Source: Paenibacillus sp. PvR098
GTDB taxonomy: Bacteria > Bacillota > Bacilli > Paenibacillales > NBRC-103111
Reading direction: 5' to 3'
Assembly (NCBI RefSeq): GCF_017833255.1
Contig: NZ_JAFIBU010000001.1
Span: forward strand, 1,674,001 to 1,738,000
DNA: 64,000 nucleotides
Shown here: positions 1 to 7,722 of the stretch, piece after piece
Layout of the letters: every line of letters begins with the position of its first letter
How positions within the stretch are numbered: the first letter of the stretch is position 1
Made by a program: the position numbers and the translations under genes
Notes under the pieces: generated by a model
Told to the model about the DNA's origin: nothing
Seen by the model: the letters and a program-made list of their open reading frames with translations, nothing else
Database searches by the model: none

Positions 1-378
1 TTCGTACATCGCCGCTTCGGCTTCCCCTACTTTTTCTACATACATATCCCATGAGGTGTTCATATCAAAATGAACTTCCTCGGCGCGGCAGTATTGTACC
101 AGCTCGGCAATATCCTGTATCGGGAAGGCGAATTCATGAAGCAGGCGGGAGCCGGGAGTCTCAACAGTAGCTGCACCGTTATGGGCGATCAGCACTCCCT
201 CAAATCCCAATTGCTCCATAATCGGCACCGAACTCGCCGGAGCTCTGCCGGTACACAGCACGATGCGTCCGCCAGCCTCATGCACCTGACGAAGCGTGGA
301 TACCGTCCGCTCCGTCAGCTCATAATCGTCGTTTAACAGTGTTCCATCCACATCAAGCGCAATCAATTTGTATTGCAT
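1..378 (-). CDS. Cof-type HAD-superfamily phosphatase (C-terminus cut by window edge)
   Basis: The 126 visible codons start with ATG at 378 and run off the window edge. Residues 9-15 (DVDGTLL) are the HAD motif I with the nucleophile and acid/base aspartates. The following LCTGR stretch is motif II of the Cof/YidA subfamily, which hydrolyses small phosphorylated metabolites in the cytoplasm. A cap domain should lie beyond the visible part. The gene starts 29 bases after the rsuA-type stop and is probably the third gene of the rsmF-rsuA operon. The substrate cannot be told from the sequence. Confidence 0.85.
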   Translation of the reverse strand, partial: MQYKLIALDVDGTLLNDDYELTERTVSTLRQVHEAGGRIVLCTGRAPASSVPIMEQLGFEGVLIAHNGAATVETPGSRLLHEFAFPIQDIAELVQYCRAEEVHFDMNTSWDMYVEKVGEAEAAMYE

Positions 379-407
379 TCCTATCCATTCCACTTCCTTC
401 TATAGCT

Positions 408-1157
408 CTAGTTGGTTTCACCATGTGCCTTTAATAGCTCTAATTCCACTTCGGTTAATTCACGGTATGTCCCCAATGGAAGAAGCGGATCAAGCTTTAA
501 CGGACCCATGGCGATTCGTTTGAGAAAAACGACTTGCTTACCAACCGCTTGGAACATCCGTTTCACTTGGTGAAACTTACCTTCCATGATGGTGAGCTCA
601 ATTAGGGAAAGCTCGGATTGCTCCAGGTTCCCCTTGTGCAGGACGTTAAGCTGCGCAGGCATGGTGATGTAACCGTCATCTAAAGTGACTCCAAGGGAGA
701 AAGCAGCTATATCTCCTTCATCCACTACTCCCTCCACCTCGGCATAATACGTTTTGGGCACGTGCTTGCGGGGAGACAGCAGGTTGTGAGCCAGCTTACC
801 GTCATTCGTGAGCAGCAGCAGTCCTTCCGTGTCTTTATCAAGCCGTCCGACGGGAAAAAGATCAAAGTGGGCGTACTGCTGATCCAATAGATCGAGCACG
901 GTACGGTCTCGAGTATCCTCCGTAGCCGAAATGACGCCTTGCGGCTTGTTCAGCATGAGGTAGACGAATTCACGGTACATCACCAGATCTCCGTCTACAC
1001 TCACCTGATCTCGCTCGGGATGCACTTGCTGACCACTGTCTTTGACCGTTTTACCGTTCACGCTGACTGCGCCGCGTTTCACCAGCTGTTTGATCTCGCT
1101 GCGCGTGCCGAAGCCCGTATGGGCGAGCAGCTTGTCTAATCGAAGCGTTGCCTTCAT
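408..1157 (-). CDS. rsuA: RsuA-family rRNA pseudouridine synthase
   Basis: The protein (249 aa) has an S4 RNA-binding domain (about residues 5-65, RLDKLLAHTGFGTRSEIKQL) followed by an RsuA/RluB catalytic domain. The motif GRLDKDTEGLLLLTNDG contains the catalytic aspartate, and KFHQVKRMF is the conserved C-terminal motif. It should convert a specific uridine in rRNA to pseudouridine; the RsuA subfamily acts on 16S rRNA. I chose ATG 1157 because GGAGGTG lies about 8 bases upstream; an in-frame ATG at 1175 would place that site inside the gene. The start lies 2 bases after the rsmF stop, so translation is probably coupled and both genes serve ribosome maturation. Confidence 0.9.
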   Translation of the reverse strand: MKATLRLDKLLAHTGFGTRSEIKQLVKRGAVSVNGKTVKDSGQQVHPERDQVSVDGDLVMYREFVYLMLNKPQGVISATEDTRDRTVLDLLDQQYAHFDLFPVGRLDKDTEGLLLLTNDGKLAHNLLSPRKHVPKTYYAEVEGVVDEGDIAAFSLGVTLDDGYITMPAQLNVLHKGNLEQSELSLIELTIMEGKFHQVKRMFQAVGKQVVFLKRIAMGPLKLDPLLPLGTYRELTEVELELLKAHGETN

Positions 1158-1159
1158 TT

Positions 1160-2632
1160 CTATGTCCACCTCCATCCGGGAGGATATTCGTTCTTCAGCA
1201 GGCCCTCCTGCCATTTGGCCCAGCCGACGGGGTAACCGTCGACACAGACGAGGCAGTAGCCCTTTGCAGGCACACCGTCTCGCGCGGCATGCAGGTCTTC
1301 AGGGGCGAGCATCAGCGTCTCGCCCTTCAAATAACGCACGGCTTGCGGATCATCGGCCGTGAAGGTCACGGTGCGCAGCGCATCCTCCACGCGCATCCCC
1401 ATCGCCAGCGCGTGCGACGGGACGAAGCGCTGGGCAGCGGCGCTGCCGAGGTACCAGCCGGGCCTAATGACCCGGACTCCGTCCAACGGCGGCAGCCCCT
1501 CAGGCACGGCGTACACGTGCTCGCCGCGGCATACCAGCCCCGCGGCGTCATACGGGACCGCCGCCAGCTGCTCCGCTGCGAAGCGCGCAAGCGACTCGCG
1601 CGGGTCGGTCGCCGCTGCTTTCGCGGGCCGCTTGCCCTCACGGCGCGGCGTCTTTGCGGCCTTCGCCGCAGCCGGCTTCGCGTCCGCCGTCTCCGGCACA
1701 GCCGTCCCTCGGTGGCCCAACACCGCCACGAAGTGCCCTTCGCCCGCCAGGCGGTGGGGCCAAAGTCGTGCTGTCCCGGCAACCTCGCCCGCCCGGCTGT
1801 CGCTATCGCCAAGCCAATCCGGCCGGCCTGGCATCCAACCGCTGTTCTCCGGCACTGGCTGCACCTCGAACAAAGAATGCGTTTCAAGAAATTCCGCGAT
1901 CATCGCTTCATTCTCCTCCGGCGAGAACGTACAGGTCGAATATACCATCCGGCCGCCGGGACGCAGCATCTGGGCCGCCTGCTGCAAAAGTGTCCGCTGC
2001 ATCGCAGCGTACTTCTCAGGCCAATCCGGACGCCAGGCTTTGGCCATGTCCTCTTCCTTACGGAACATGCCTTCGCCCGAGCAGGGGGCATCAATCAATA
2101 TTTTATCGAAGTAGCCGGCGAAAGGCGCTTTAATCTTGTCAGGGTTTTCATTGAGAACGACCGCGTTACGAACGCCGCTAAGTTCAATATTTTTCACAAG
2201 CGCCTTGACCCTATCCGGATGCACGTCATTGGCTACAAGTACGCCTGTCCCCTGCAGCTTACCGGCGAGCTGCGTCGTTTTGCCTCCGGGGGCCGCGCAT
2301 AAATCAAGCACCCGGTCGCCGGGACGAACGTCCAACAGCTCCACAGGTGCCATAGCGCTAGGCTCCTGTATGTAATATAGTCCCGTATGGTAATGCGGAT
2401 GCTTGCCGGGACGTTCCCCTTCACGGTAATAGAACCCGGTATTCGTCCAAGGAACCGGCTCTAATTCAAACCGGGTAAGATCCTGAAACTGAGGCGCTGT
2501 CAGCTTCAGTGTATTGACACGCAGACCGAACAGCCGCTCCTCATCATAAGATGCCAGAAAGGCCGATATCTCCGCCCCTAGCAAACGCTCCATTTTATCC
2601 AAAAATGCTTCAGGCAGCATCATACCCGCCAT
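1160..2632 (-). CDS. rsmF: RsmF/RsmB-type rRNA cytosine-C5 methyltransferase
   Basis: The 490-aa protein is a NOL1/NOP2/Sun-family SAM-dependent RNA m5C methyltransferase. LDLCAAPGGKTTQLAG is the SAM-binding loop, DAPCSGEGMFRK holds the Pro-Cys motif IV, and YSTCTFSPEENE contains the second catalytic cysteine. An N-terminal RNA-binding segment precedes the fold, and the C-terminal third looks like the PUA-like extension of RsmF. The middle and C-terminal part (about 1,400-1,800) is unusually GC-rich and alanine/arginine-rich, and is probably a flexible linker. The gene heads an operon with rsuA and a HAD phosphatase. The exact target base is not visible. Confidence 0.9.
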   Translation of the reverse strand: MAGMMLPEAFLDKMERLLGAEISAFLASYDEERLFGLRVNTLKLTAPQFQDLTRFELEPVPWTNTGFYYREGERPGKHPHYHTGLYYIQEPSAMAPVELLDVRPGDRVLDLCAAPGGKTTQLAGKLQGTGVLVANDVHPDRVKALVKNIELSGVRNAVVLNENPDKIKAPFAGYFDKILIDAPCSGEGMFRKEEDMAKAWRPDWPEKYAAMQRTLLQQAAQMLRPGGRMVYSTCTFSPEENEAMIAEFLETHSLFEVQPVPENSGWMPGRPDWLGDSDSRAGEVAGTARLWPHRLAGEGHFVAVLGHRGTAVPETADAKPAAAKAAKTPRREGKRPAKAAATDPRESLARFAAEQLAAVPYDAAGLVCRGEHVYAVPEGLPPLDGVRVIRPGWYLGSAAAQRFVPSHALAMGMRVEDALRTVTFTADDPQAVRYLKGETLMLAPEDLHAARDGVPAKGYCLVCVDGYPVGWAKWQEGLLKNEYPPGWRWT

Positions 2633-2751
2633 GGTTTCTCAACTCGCTTTAAATGATCTAAAAAAGGTAATCCCATTGTACTTATTATCGGTTAGCGCTG
2701 CAACGAGCGGCTCAAGTTTCCATCACTCGTTAATTTCATCCATAAGTTCGA

Positions 2752-2792
2752 AATTCCTTCATTTTTAGTGTATGATCTATAGAAGGAATTAA
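2752..2792. repeat. Inverted repeat upstream of the anchored thioredoxin gene
   Basis: The arms AATTCCTTC and GAAGGAATT enclose about 21 bases that include TATGAT, a plausible -10 box for the plus-strand gene at 2854. It may be an operator or a weak hairpin. No factor can be named. Confidence 0.35.
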
Positions 2793-2853
2793 AAGAGTAA
2801 GTAACGAATAATTTGATAGAACGTTACACCACTATGAAGAAAAGAGGGGCAAT

Positions 2854-3336
2854 ATGAAAAAGCTTGGCATTTATTTATCCATCATCGTCGTACTCTTCGG
2901 CGCGCTCTATTTTGTAAACCAGCAGTCCAATCAAGCCAAATACGGGAAGTACAACGATAACGTGTACGGCATCGAACCGAGCAAACTTCATCCCGAAACG
3001 CTGAATTTACTTGATGATCCGAACTACCAGAACATTATTTTGCCTGACGCCTTGGACAAGAAAATCTCCGGACAAGAAGATTTCTTCCTTTATTATTTTG
3101 CATCCACCTGCTCCCACTGCAAAACAACGACTCCAGTGCTCATGCCGGTAGCCAAAGATTTGAACACGGACATCAAGCAGCTTAACCTGGAAGAATTCCG
3201 CGATGCTTGGCAGAGGTACAACATTCAATACACGCCTACATTGGTTTATTACAAGGGCGGTAAAGAAGTAGAACGTCTTGAAGGCGCGCAAGAAGCTGAC
3301 GCCCTCAAAAACTTCATCTCCAAACACAAACAATAA
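2854..3336 (+). CDS. Membrane-anchored thioredoxin-fold protein
   Basis: This 160-aa protein starts with a single hydrophobic segment (residues 5-22) that acts as a signal anchor, so the thioredoxin fold faces the outside. The redox motif is CSHC in STCSHCK (about residues 86-93), followed by the cis-proline region YTPTLVYYKGG. The spacing suits a small thioredoxin or BdbA-like oxidoreductase that makes, breaks or shuttles disulfides in exported proteins. GAGGGGC supplies the ribosome site for ATG 2854. The gene is monocistronic, ending at a hairpin terminator. Whether it oxidises or reduces cannot be decided; CSHC is intermediate between known classes. Confidence 0.85.
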   Translation: MKKLGIYLSIIVVLFGALYFVNQQSNQAKYGKYNDNVYGIEPSKLHPETLNLLDDPNYQNIILPDALDKKISGQEDFFLYYFASTCSHCKTTTPVLMPVAKDLNTDIKQLNLEEFRDAWQRYNIQYTPTLVYYKGGKEVERLEGAQEADALKNFISKHKQ

Positions 3337-3369
3337 CCGAAGCCATCATCAATCTTATATCGTTTCAAT

Positions 3370-3402
3370 TGAAGCGGCGGGCAACAGCTCCGCTGCTTTT
3401 TT
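3370..3402 (+). terminator. Intrinsic terminator after the thioredoxin gene
   Basis: AAGCGGCGG pairs with CCGCTGCTT across a nine-base loop and is followed by a run of T. Confidence 0.75.
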
Positions 3403-3411
3403 CATGGAACT

Positions 3412-3846
3412 TTAATGATCATCATGAACCTCAGGCGGATGCAGGCGGTATTCTTCCACCAGCGCCTCCAACTGCGAGTCAATAATAACGATATCCAGAT
3501 CGTAGAAAGCAAACGGTTCTTCCTCCAGACGGAGAAGCTTAACCAAATAGGTCCTACTGTCTTCCCGGAGCCGCTGCAAATCAATCCCAAGGCTGTCCGC
3601 CGGATATCCATCCAGCTTCTCGATCGCTGCGGTGAACAGCTTCACAGCCCCGTTCACATTGCCGTTCCGGTAATGGTAAAGGCCTACCGCTACCTGCAGC
3701 AGGCCTTGATACAGAGGATTGCGGCCTTCTTCAAGCCATAATTCCTCCATCACTTCGTGACATTCAAAATAATCCCTGGCTTCATTAAAAAAGTATACAA
3801 ACTGCACGTACAAAGGATCATAAGACAAATTCAAAACCCTCCCCAT
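3412..3846 (-). CDS. DUF309 family protein
   Basis: The 144-aa protein carries the DUF309 signature FNEARDYFECHEVMEELWLEEG near its N-terminus (conserved HE), followed by the helical segment YQGLLQVAVGLYHYRNGNVNGAV. The family forms a small helical, TPR-like bundle; its role is unknown. The start is taken at ATG 3846 (MGRVLNLSYDP), 17 bases after the relQ stop; a longer reading would overlap relQ. It is the last gene of a pyrD-relQ-DUF309 operon. Its C-terminus is rich in histidine and acidic residues (PPEVHDDH). Confidence 0.85.
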   Translation of the reverse strand: MGRVLNLSYDPLYVQFVYFFNEARDYFECHEVMEELWLEEGRNPLYQGLLQVAVGLYHYRNGNVNGAVKLFTAAIEKLDGYPADSLGIDLQRLREDSRTYLVKLLRLEEEPFAFYDLDIVIIDSQLEALVEEYRLHPPEVHDDH

Positions 3847-3863
3847 CCTGCCCGATACCGCCG

Positions 3864-4667
3864 TTATGACAGAGAACCTTTTTTGGCCCGGGTAATGGCT
3901 TCTTCGATTTCGTTGGAAAGACGCTTCAGATGCCATACGTCATCTGTATCCCACAATTCGTTAAAACGCAGCTGAAACTGTGCCGCTTCACGAACCCGGT
4001 GGTAAAAATATAGCTCCTGGATGCCGTTGAGCACCCGTGTGACGATATTCGATTTGTCCTCGAACAGCTTCTGCGCTTCCATGATCTCCTCACGGATGAT
4101 GCTCATTTCCTGATCCAGCAAATAAGCCGCTTCCGCTGCCTTGCTGAGCCGGTTCGTCACTTCTTGCGGCAAGCTTTCACGGTATTTATAATTAAGCGAA
4201 TGCTCGATGGTCGCCCAGAAGTTCATCGCAAGCGTACGCAGTTGAATTTCAGCTAACACCCGTTTCATGCCGAGCGCTGTTTGTACCGGGTATTCTACGA
4301 TGATATGATAGCTTCGATAGCCGCTTGGCTTCTTGTTGAGGATATAATCCTTCACATAGATCAGCGTCATATCTTCACGTTTACGAATAAGGTCGGCCAA
4401 GCGTTCGATGTCCTCGACGAATTGGCACATGATCCTAATACCCGCAATATCCTCGATGCCCGACTCCAGCTTCTCCATAGGAACGCTTAGACGTTTCGCT
4501 TTTTCCAAAATACTTGAAATCCGTTTGACCCGACCCGTGACGAATTCGACAGGCGAGTATTCCTCGCGGATTTTGAGCTCTGCCCGCATCGTTTTGAATT
4601 TCACCTTCAATTCCTCGACCGTTTGCTCATAGGGCAGAAGGAATTTTTTCCAATCGCGTCCGTCCAT
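3864..4667 (-). CDS. relQ: Small alarmone synthetase RelQ (YjbM type)
   Basis: The 267-aa protein is a single-domain (p)ppGpp synthetase that transfers pyrophosphate from ATP to GDP or GTP. RelA/SpoT synthetase motifs are present: the GIEDIAGIRI stretch, YVKDYILNKKPSGYRSYH (G-loop and substrate residues) and the EIQLRTLAMNFWATIEHSLNYKY block. There is no HD hydrolase or TGS domain, as expected for a small alarmone synthetase. ATG 4667 is preferred because GGAGG sits 8 bases upstream; longer readings run into pyrD. At 267 aa it is longer than the roughly 210 aa of Bacillus YjbM, with a C-terminal helical extension. Confidence 0.9.
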   Translation of the reverse strand: MDGRDWKKFLLPYEQTVEELKVKFKTMRAELKIREEYSPVEFVTGRVKRISSILEKAKRLSVPMEKLESGIEDIAGIRIMCQFVEDIERLADLIRKREDMTLIYVKDYILNKKPSGYRSYHIIVEYPVQTALGMKRVLAEIQLRTLAMNFWATIEHSLNYKYRESLPQEVTNRLSKAAEAAYLLDQEMSIIREEIMEAQKLFEDKSNIVTRVLNGIQELYFYHRVREAAQFQLRFNELWDTDDVWHLKRLSNEIEEAITRAKKGSLS

Positions 4668-4686
4668 CCTGTCATCCTCCATTTTC

Positions 4687-5787
4687 CTATCCTCGATGCG
4701 CCGAACCAATCGCTTCGGATACATGCTTGAAGCCGTCCTTTCTCAGCAACGCTCGAAGCCCGTCGTTGATCCGTCCGATGAGAGCCGGACCTTCATAAAT
4801 CAATGCCGTGTAAACCTCGACCAAACTGGCTCCGGCCCGTATTTTCTCATACGCGTCTTCCGCAGAGAAAATCCCCCCTGAACCAATGATAGGAAGCTGA
4901 CCGCCCGTTGCTTTGTAAATCGCACGGATGAGCTCCGTGGATCGCTCTGTAAGCGGTCGCCCGCTCAAGCCGCCGGTCTCGTTACGGTTTGCATTCCTCA
5001 ATCCATCACGTGAGACGGTCGTATTCGAGGCGATAATGCCGGAGACGTTGCTCCGCATGATCGTATCCACCGTATACTCCACTTCCTGCGGCTGCAGATC
5101 GGGTGCGATTTTCACCAAAACAGGTTTTTCCCTTCCCCCAAAACGCGCATGCTGCTTGCGAACCTCGTCCTTCACTGCGGCAAGCAGCCTGGACAAGTCA
5201 TCTCCATGCTGAAGATCTCGCAAATCCGGCGTGTTAGGGGAGCTGATATTGACTACGAAAAAATCTCCGTACCCGTAAAGCGATTGGATGCAAGCACGGT
5301 AATCTTCCTCCGCTTGCTCGTTGGGCGTTGATTTATTTTTGCCGATATTGATCGCCAGAGGGATCGTCCGTTTCCCCTGATCTCGTAAATTTCGCTTCAT
5401 TCCTTCGATGCCCACATTATTAAAGCCCATTCGGTTGATAAGCGCGTCGTCCTCCGGCAATCTGAACAGACGCGGCAGCTCGTTGCCCGCCTGCGGCTTC
5501 GGAGTTACCGTTCCGACCTCCATAAACCCAAAGCCGATATTCGAAAAGCCAGGTACCGCCTTCGCATTTTTATCCAGTCCTGCAGCTAAGCCGACAGGAT
5601 TGTTAAACGTAATGCCCCATAGCTGCATCTCCAGCTCCGGTACCGGGCGAACACCCCACACGGAACGAAGCAGCATACGTCCTCCAGGCAATTTACCGGC
5701 CGTATGCATTCCGTCAATAATCATATGGTGCGCTTTTTCCGGGTCCATCCCGAACAGTACCGGTTTGGCTATTTTTTTGTACAGCAT
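4687..5787 (-). CDS. pyrD: Dihydroorotate dehydrogenase, quinone-dependent class 2
   Basis: This FMN enzyme (366 aa) oxidises dihydroorotate to orotate in pyrimidine synthesis. The N-terminal helix YKKIAKPVLFGMDPEKAHH is the membrane/quinone-tunnel extension of class 2 enzymes. GLDKNAKAVPGFSNIGFGF, GTVTPKPQAGN and NRMGFNN form the FMN barrel, and NISSPNTPDLRDLQ has the class 2 catalytic serine. ATG 5787 follows GGAGAGGAAAG; the longer open frame upstream has no family similarity. A class 2 enzyme outside the pyr operon is notable, because Bacillus subtilis uses a class 1B enzyme inside its pyr operon. It probably heads the operon with relQ. Confidence 0.93.
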   Translation of the reverse strand: MLYKKIAKPVLFGMDPEKAHHMIIDGMHTAGKLPGGRMLLRSVWGVRPVPELEMQLWGITFNNPVGLAAGLDKNAKAVPGFSNIGFGFMEVGTVTPKPQAGNELPRLFRLPEDDALINRMGFNNVGIEGMKRNLRDQGKRTIPLAINIGKNKSTPNEQAEEDYRACIQSLYGYGDFFVVNISSPNTPDLRDLQHGDDLSRLLAAVKDEVRKQHARFGGREKPVLVKIAPDLQPQEVEYTVDTIMRSNVSGIIASNTTVSRDGLRNANRNETGGLSGRPLTERSTELIRAIYKATGGQLPIIGSGGIFSAEDAYEKIRAGASLVEVYTALIYEGPALIGRINDGLRALLRKDGFKHVSEAIGSAHRG

Positions 5788-5947
5788 GCTTCTTTCCTCT
5801 CCCCCGCACGTTCTCTCGTCATTCAGTCTCTTTTGACAGTGTATCGTTTTGCAGGACAAAAATAAAGAGGACAAGCCACAAAATCCCCCTGCCATTACGG
5901 TTACATTGTGTTACTATATGTTTAAACTCACATTTGCGGAAGGGCTG

Positions 5948-6091
5948 ATGACCATGCCAAAAAAGAAAAACTCTCCTTATTTAAAGCGTAAAACGAATGA
6001 CCAGCCAAATAAAAAACGGATTATTTGGATTAGCTCCATCTTTGCAGCCATCGTCATCATCATGGCTGTATTGCTCATTCTCGGAAGTTAG
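5948..6091 (+). CDS. Small basic single-pass membrane protein
   Basis: A 47-aa reading frame starts at ATG 5948 (or ATG 5954) behind GGAAGG. The first 25 residues are rich in lysine and arginine, followed by one hydrophobic helix (IIWISSIFAAIVIIMAVLLIL), so the N-terminus should face the cytoplasm. I do not recognise a family. It is divergent from pyrD and convergent with the L,D-transpeptidase gene. Confidence 0.6.
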   Translation: MTMPKKKNSPYLKRKTNDQPNKKRIIWISSIFAAIVIIMAVLLILGS

Positions 6092-6137
6092 CCGTTCCAA
6101 GGGCGAGCTTGGAGCCTTCCCCCTGCCAAGTGCCTTT

Positions 6138-7553
6138 TTAGTTCAACCACTTATATACCTTTCCGGGATTCGTTTCCTCCGTTTGGAGCGGCAGTCCAAA
6201 GGGACTCCCGCTGCGTGATTCCTCCTTCGGCAGCAGCTCATTGCTGATGGTGACAGGGGTACCGAGCGGAGTCATATCAAAGAGCTCTTCCACATCCTCT
6301 TTGCGCATCCGGATACAACCCAGCGACTCGTCTTTGCCTATGCTTGACGGCCGGTTCGTTCCGTGGATGGCGTAAAGGGTATCGGAGAGCGTCAAACCCC
6401 GGCTTCCGAATTCTCCGTTCGATTTTCCGTTCGGGTTGCGAACCTTCTCCGTGATTTCGAACGTCCCTTCGGGCGTACGATCGCCTCCCAGTCCAACGGC
6501 ATAACTCCGCACGATCACGCTGCCGCTGATCAGCGCCAAACGGTGTGCAGACTTGTCCACGACAATCCGAAGCGGCTCTTTCATTGGCTTCGTTAAACCT
6601 TCCGCTTCTGAAAACGGCGCCAGTTCTTTCGGCGTCTCGTTCTGTTTCACCCATTGCGCAGTCTCCGCAAGGATCTCATCTTTTTGCCGCTCAAACAGCA
6701 TTATCATATCCGGCGTAATGCCCGGCAATGCATTGTCCGGGTAAGGAGCGTTCAATTCAGCCAATTGCTTTGGCGCCTGACCTTTCCTCTTTATATAATA
6801 GGCAACAGCCGACCGCAGCACCAGCTCCTGCTCCTGCTTGGACACCCATGCGGCAACCATCTGTTCCGCTCTCGTCGGATCAGCCGGCTCGCAGACACAG
6901 CTCTCCGCATCATGATAGTTGATTTCCTGTTGTGACGCATTCTGTCTGGCTTCCACGGAAAGCAGCACCTCCGGCTTTCTAAGCCAATGAATCCAGGACG
7001 TCTGTCCCATCGGTATCCCCCTCGCAAGAATGGCGAAGCTCCCGATTCTCTCCTGCACCAGCATGCTCTGCAGCGCGGCTCCGATCCTTTCCTGGCTCTT
7101 ACCTCCGGTTAAATAATAGACCTTTGTCTCCTGCAGCTGCGCCGGGGTCACGCCATCTGGGAGCGGTGCCGCGCTCTCCGTTACATGCAACGGTATTGGA
7201 GGGGGAGTAGGCGCGTACAATAAAGCGGCTGCCAGCATCATCAACATGAAGCCCAAACGAAAATAACCCATGCGGCGGCGCCGCTTGCGGGTGGATCCCC
7301 ACTCCCGAATCGGCTCTACTGCCTCGGGAGGCAGGCTCACCTTCTGATTCTCGTATGCCTCGTATATTTCTCCTGCCTGCGCATAACAGTACAGCGCTTT
7401 GCCTTGTTTGCCCTGTGCTTCGTACTCTCGTCCAAGCAAATACCAAGCCATCTTATTGTTCGGATGCTCTCGGACATACGTTTTCAAATATTGCGGATCC
7501 TGCTTAAAAAAGAGTTGAAGCTGTTCTCCCGAATCCTTCGATTTCACAAGCAT
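6138..7553 (-). CDS. L,D-transpeptidase (YkuD domain) with cytoplasmic TPR-like region
   Basis: The protein (471 aa) has three parts. Residues 1-90 are cytoplasmic and contain one TPR-like unit (NNKMAWYLLGREYEAQGKQGKALYCY given in part, about 35-65). An arginine-rich stretch precedes one membrane helix (about 95-115). The extracellular part ends in a YkuD domain whose catalytic motif is HGTNRP...SLGCIRM, with the active-site cysteine. Such enzymes make 3-3 peptidoglycan cross-links or anchor proteins to the wall. ATG 7553 follows GGAAAGAGG; the upstream ATG at 7577 lacks a ribosome site. The cytoplasmic TPR-like part is unusual for this family and suggests a cytosolic partner. Confidence 0.88.
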   Translation of the reverse strand: MLVKSKDSGEQLQLFFKQDPQYLKTYVREHPNNKMAWYLLGREYEAQGKQGKALYCYAQAGEIYEAYENQKVSLPPEAVEPIREWGSTRKRRRRMGYFRLGFMLMMLAAALLYAPTPPPIPLHVTESAAPLPDGVTPAQLQETKVYYLTGGKSQERIGAALQSMLVQERIGSFAILARGIPMGQTSWIHWLRKPEVLLSVEARQNASQQEINYHDAESCVCEPADPTRAEQMVAAWVSKQEQELVLRSAVAYYIKRKGQAPKQLAELNAPYPDNALPGITPDMIMLFERQKDEILAETAQWVKQNETPKELAPFSEAEGLTKPMKEPLRIVVDKSAHRLALISGSVIVRSYAVGLGGDRTPEGTFEITEKVRNPNGKSNGEFGSRGLTLSDTLYAIHGTNRPSSIGKDESLGCIRMRKEDVEELFDMTPLGTPVTISNELLPKEESRSGSPFGLPLQTEETNPGKVYKWLN

Positions 7554-7621
7554 CACCCTCTTTCCACCTTCTCCCATAAATTATCGGCGTTTATGGTGCG
7601 GTTTTTGAGAGTACAAAGAAC

Positions 7622-7665
7622 AAAAAAACACCTTCCAGCAGGCCCAATCATCGGCCGGGAAGGTG
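7622..7665 (-). terminator. Terminator of the cyclase-FecR-NHL operon
   Basis: CACCTTCC and GGAAGGTG form the stem, with an inner GGCC pairing, followed on the minus strand by seven T. It separates this operon from the transpeptidase gene. Confidence 0.85.
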
Positions 7666-7722
7666 ATTTTCATTGCAGAAGCATGTGATGCAAGGGTATC
7701 CTATTCATCTCTGCTGTGAAGC

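Noticed and set aside
1148-2302. A 384-codon open frame on the plus strand opposite rsmF
   Set aside because: It is the antisense shadow of a GC-rich, clearly functional methyltransferase gene; its sequence is low in complexity, arginine and proline rich, with no ribosome site or family motif.
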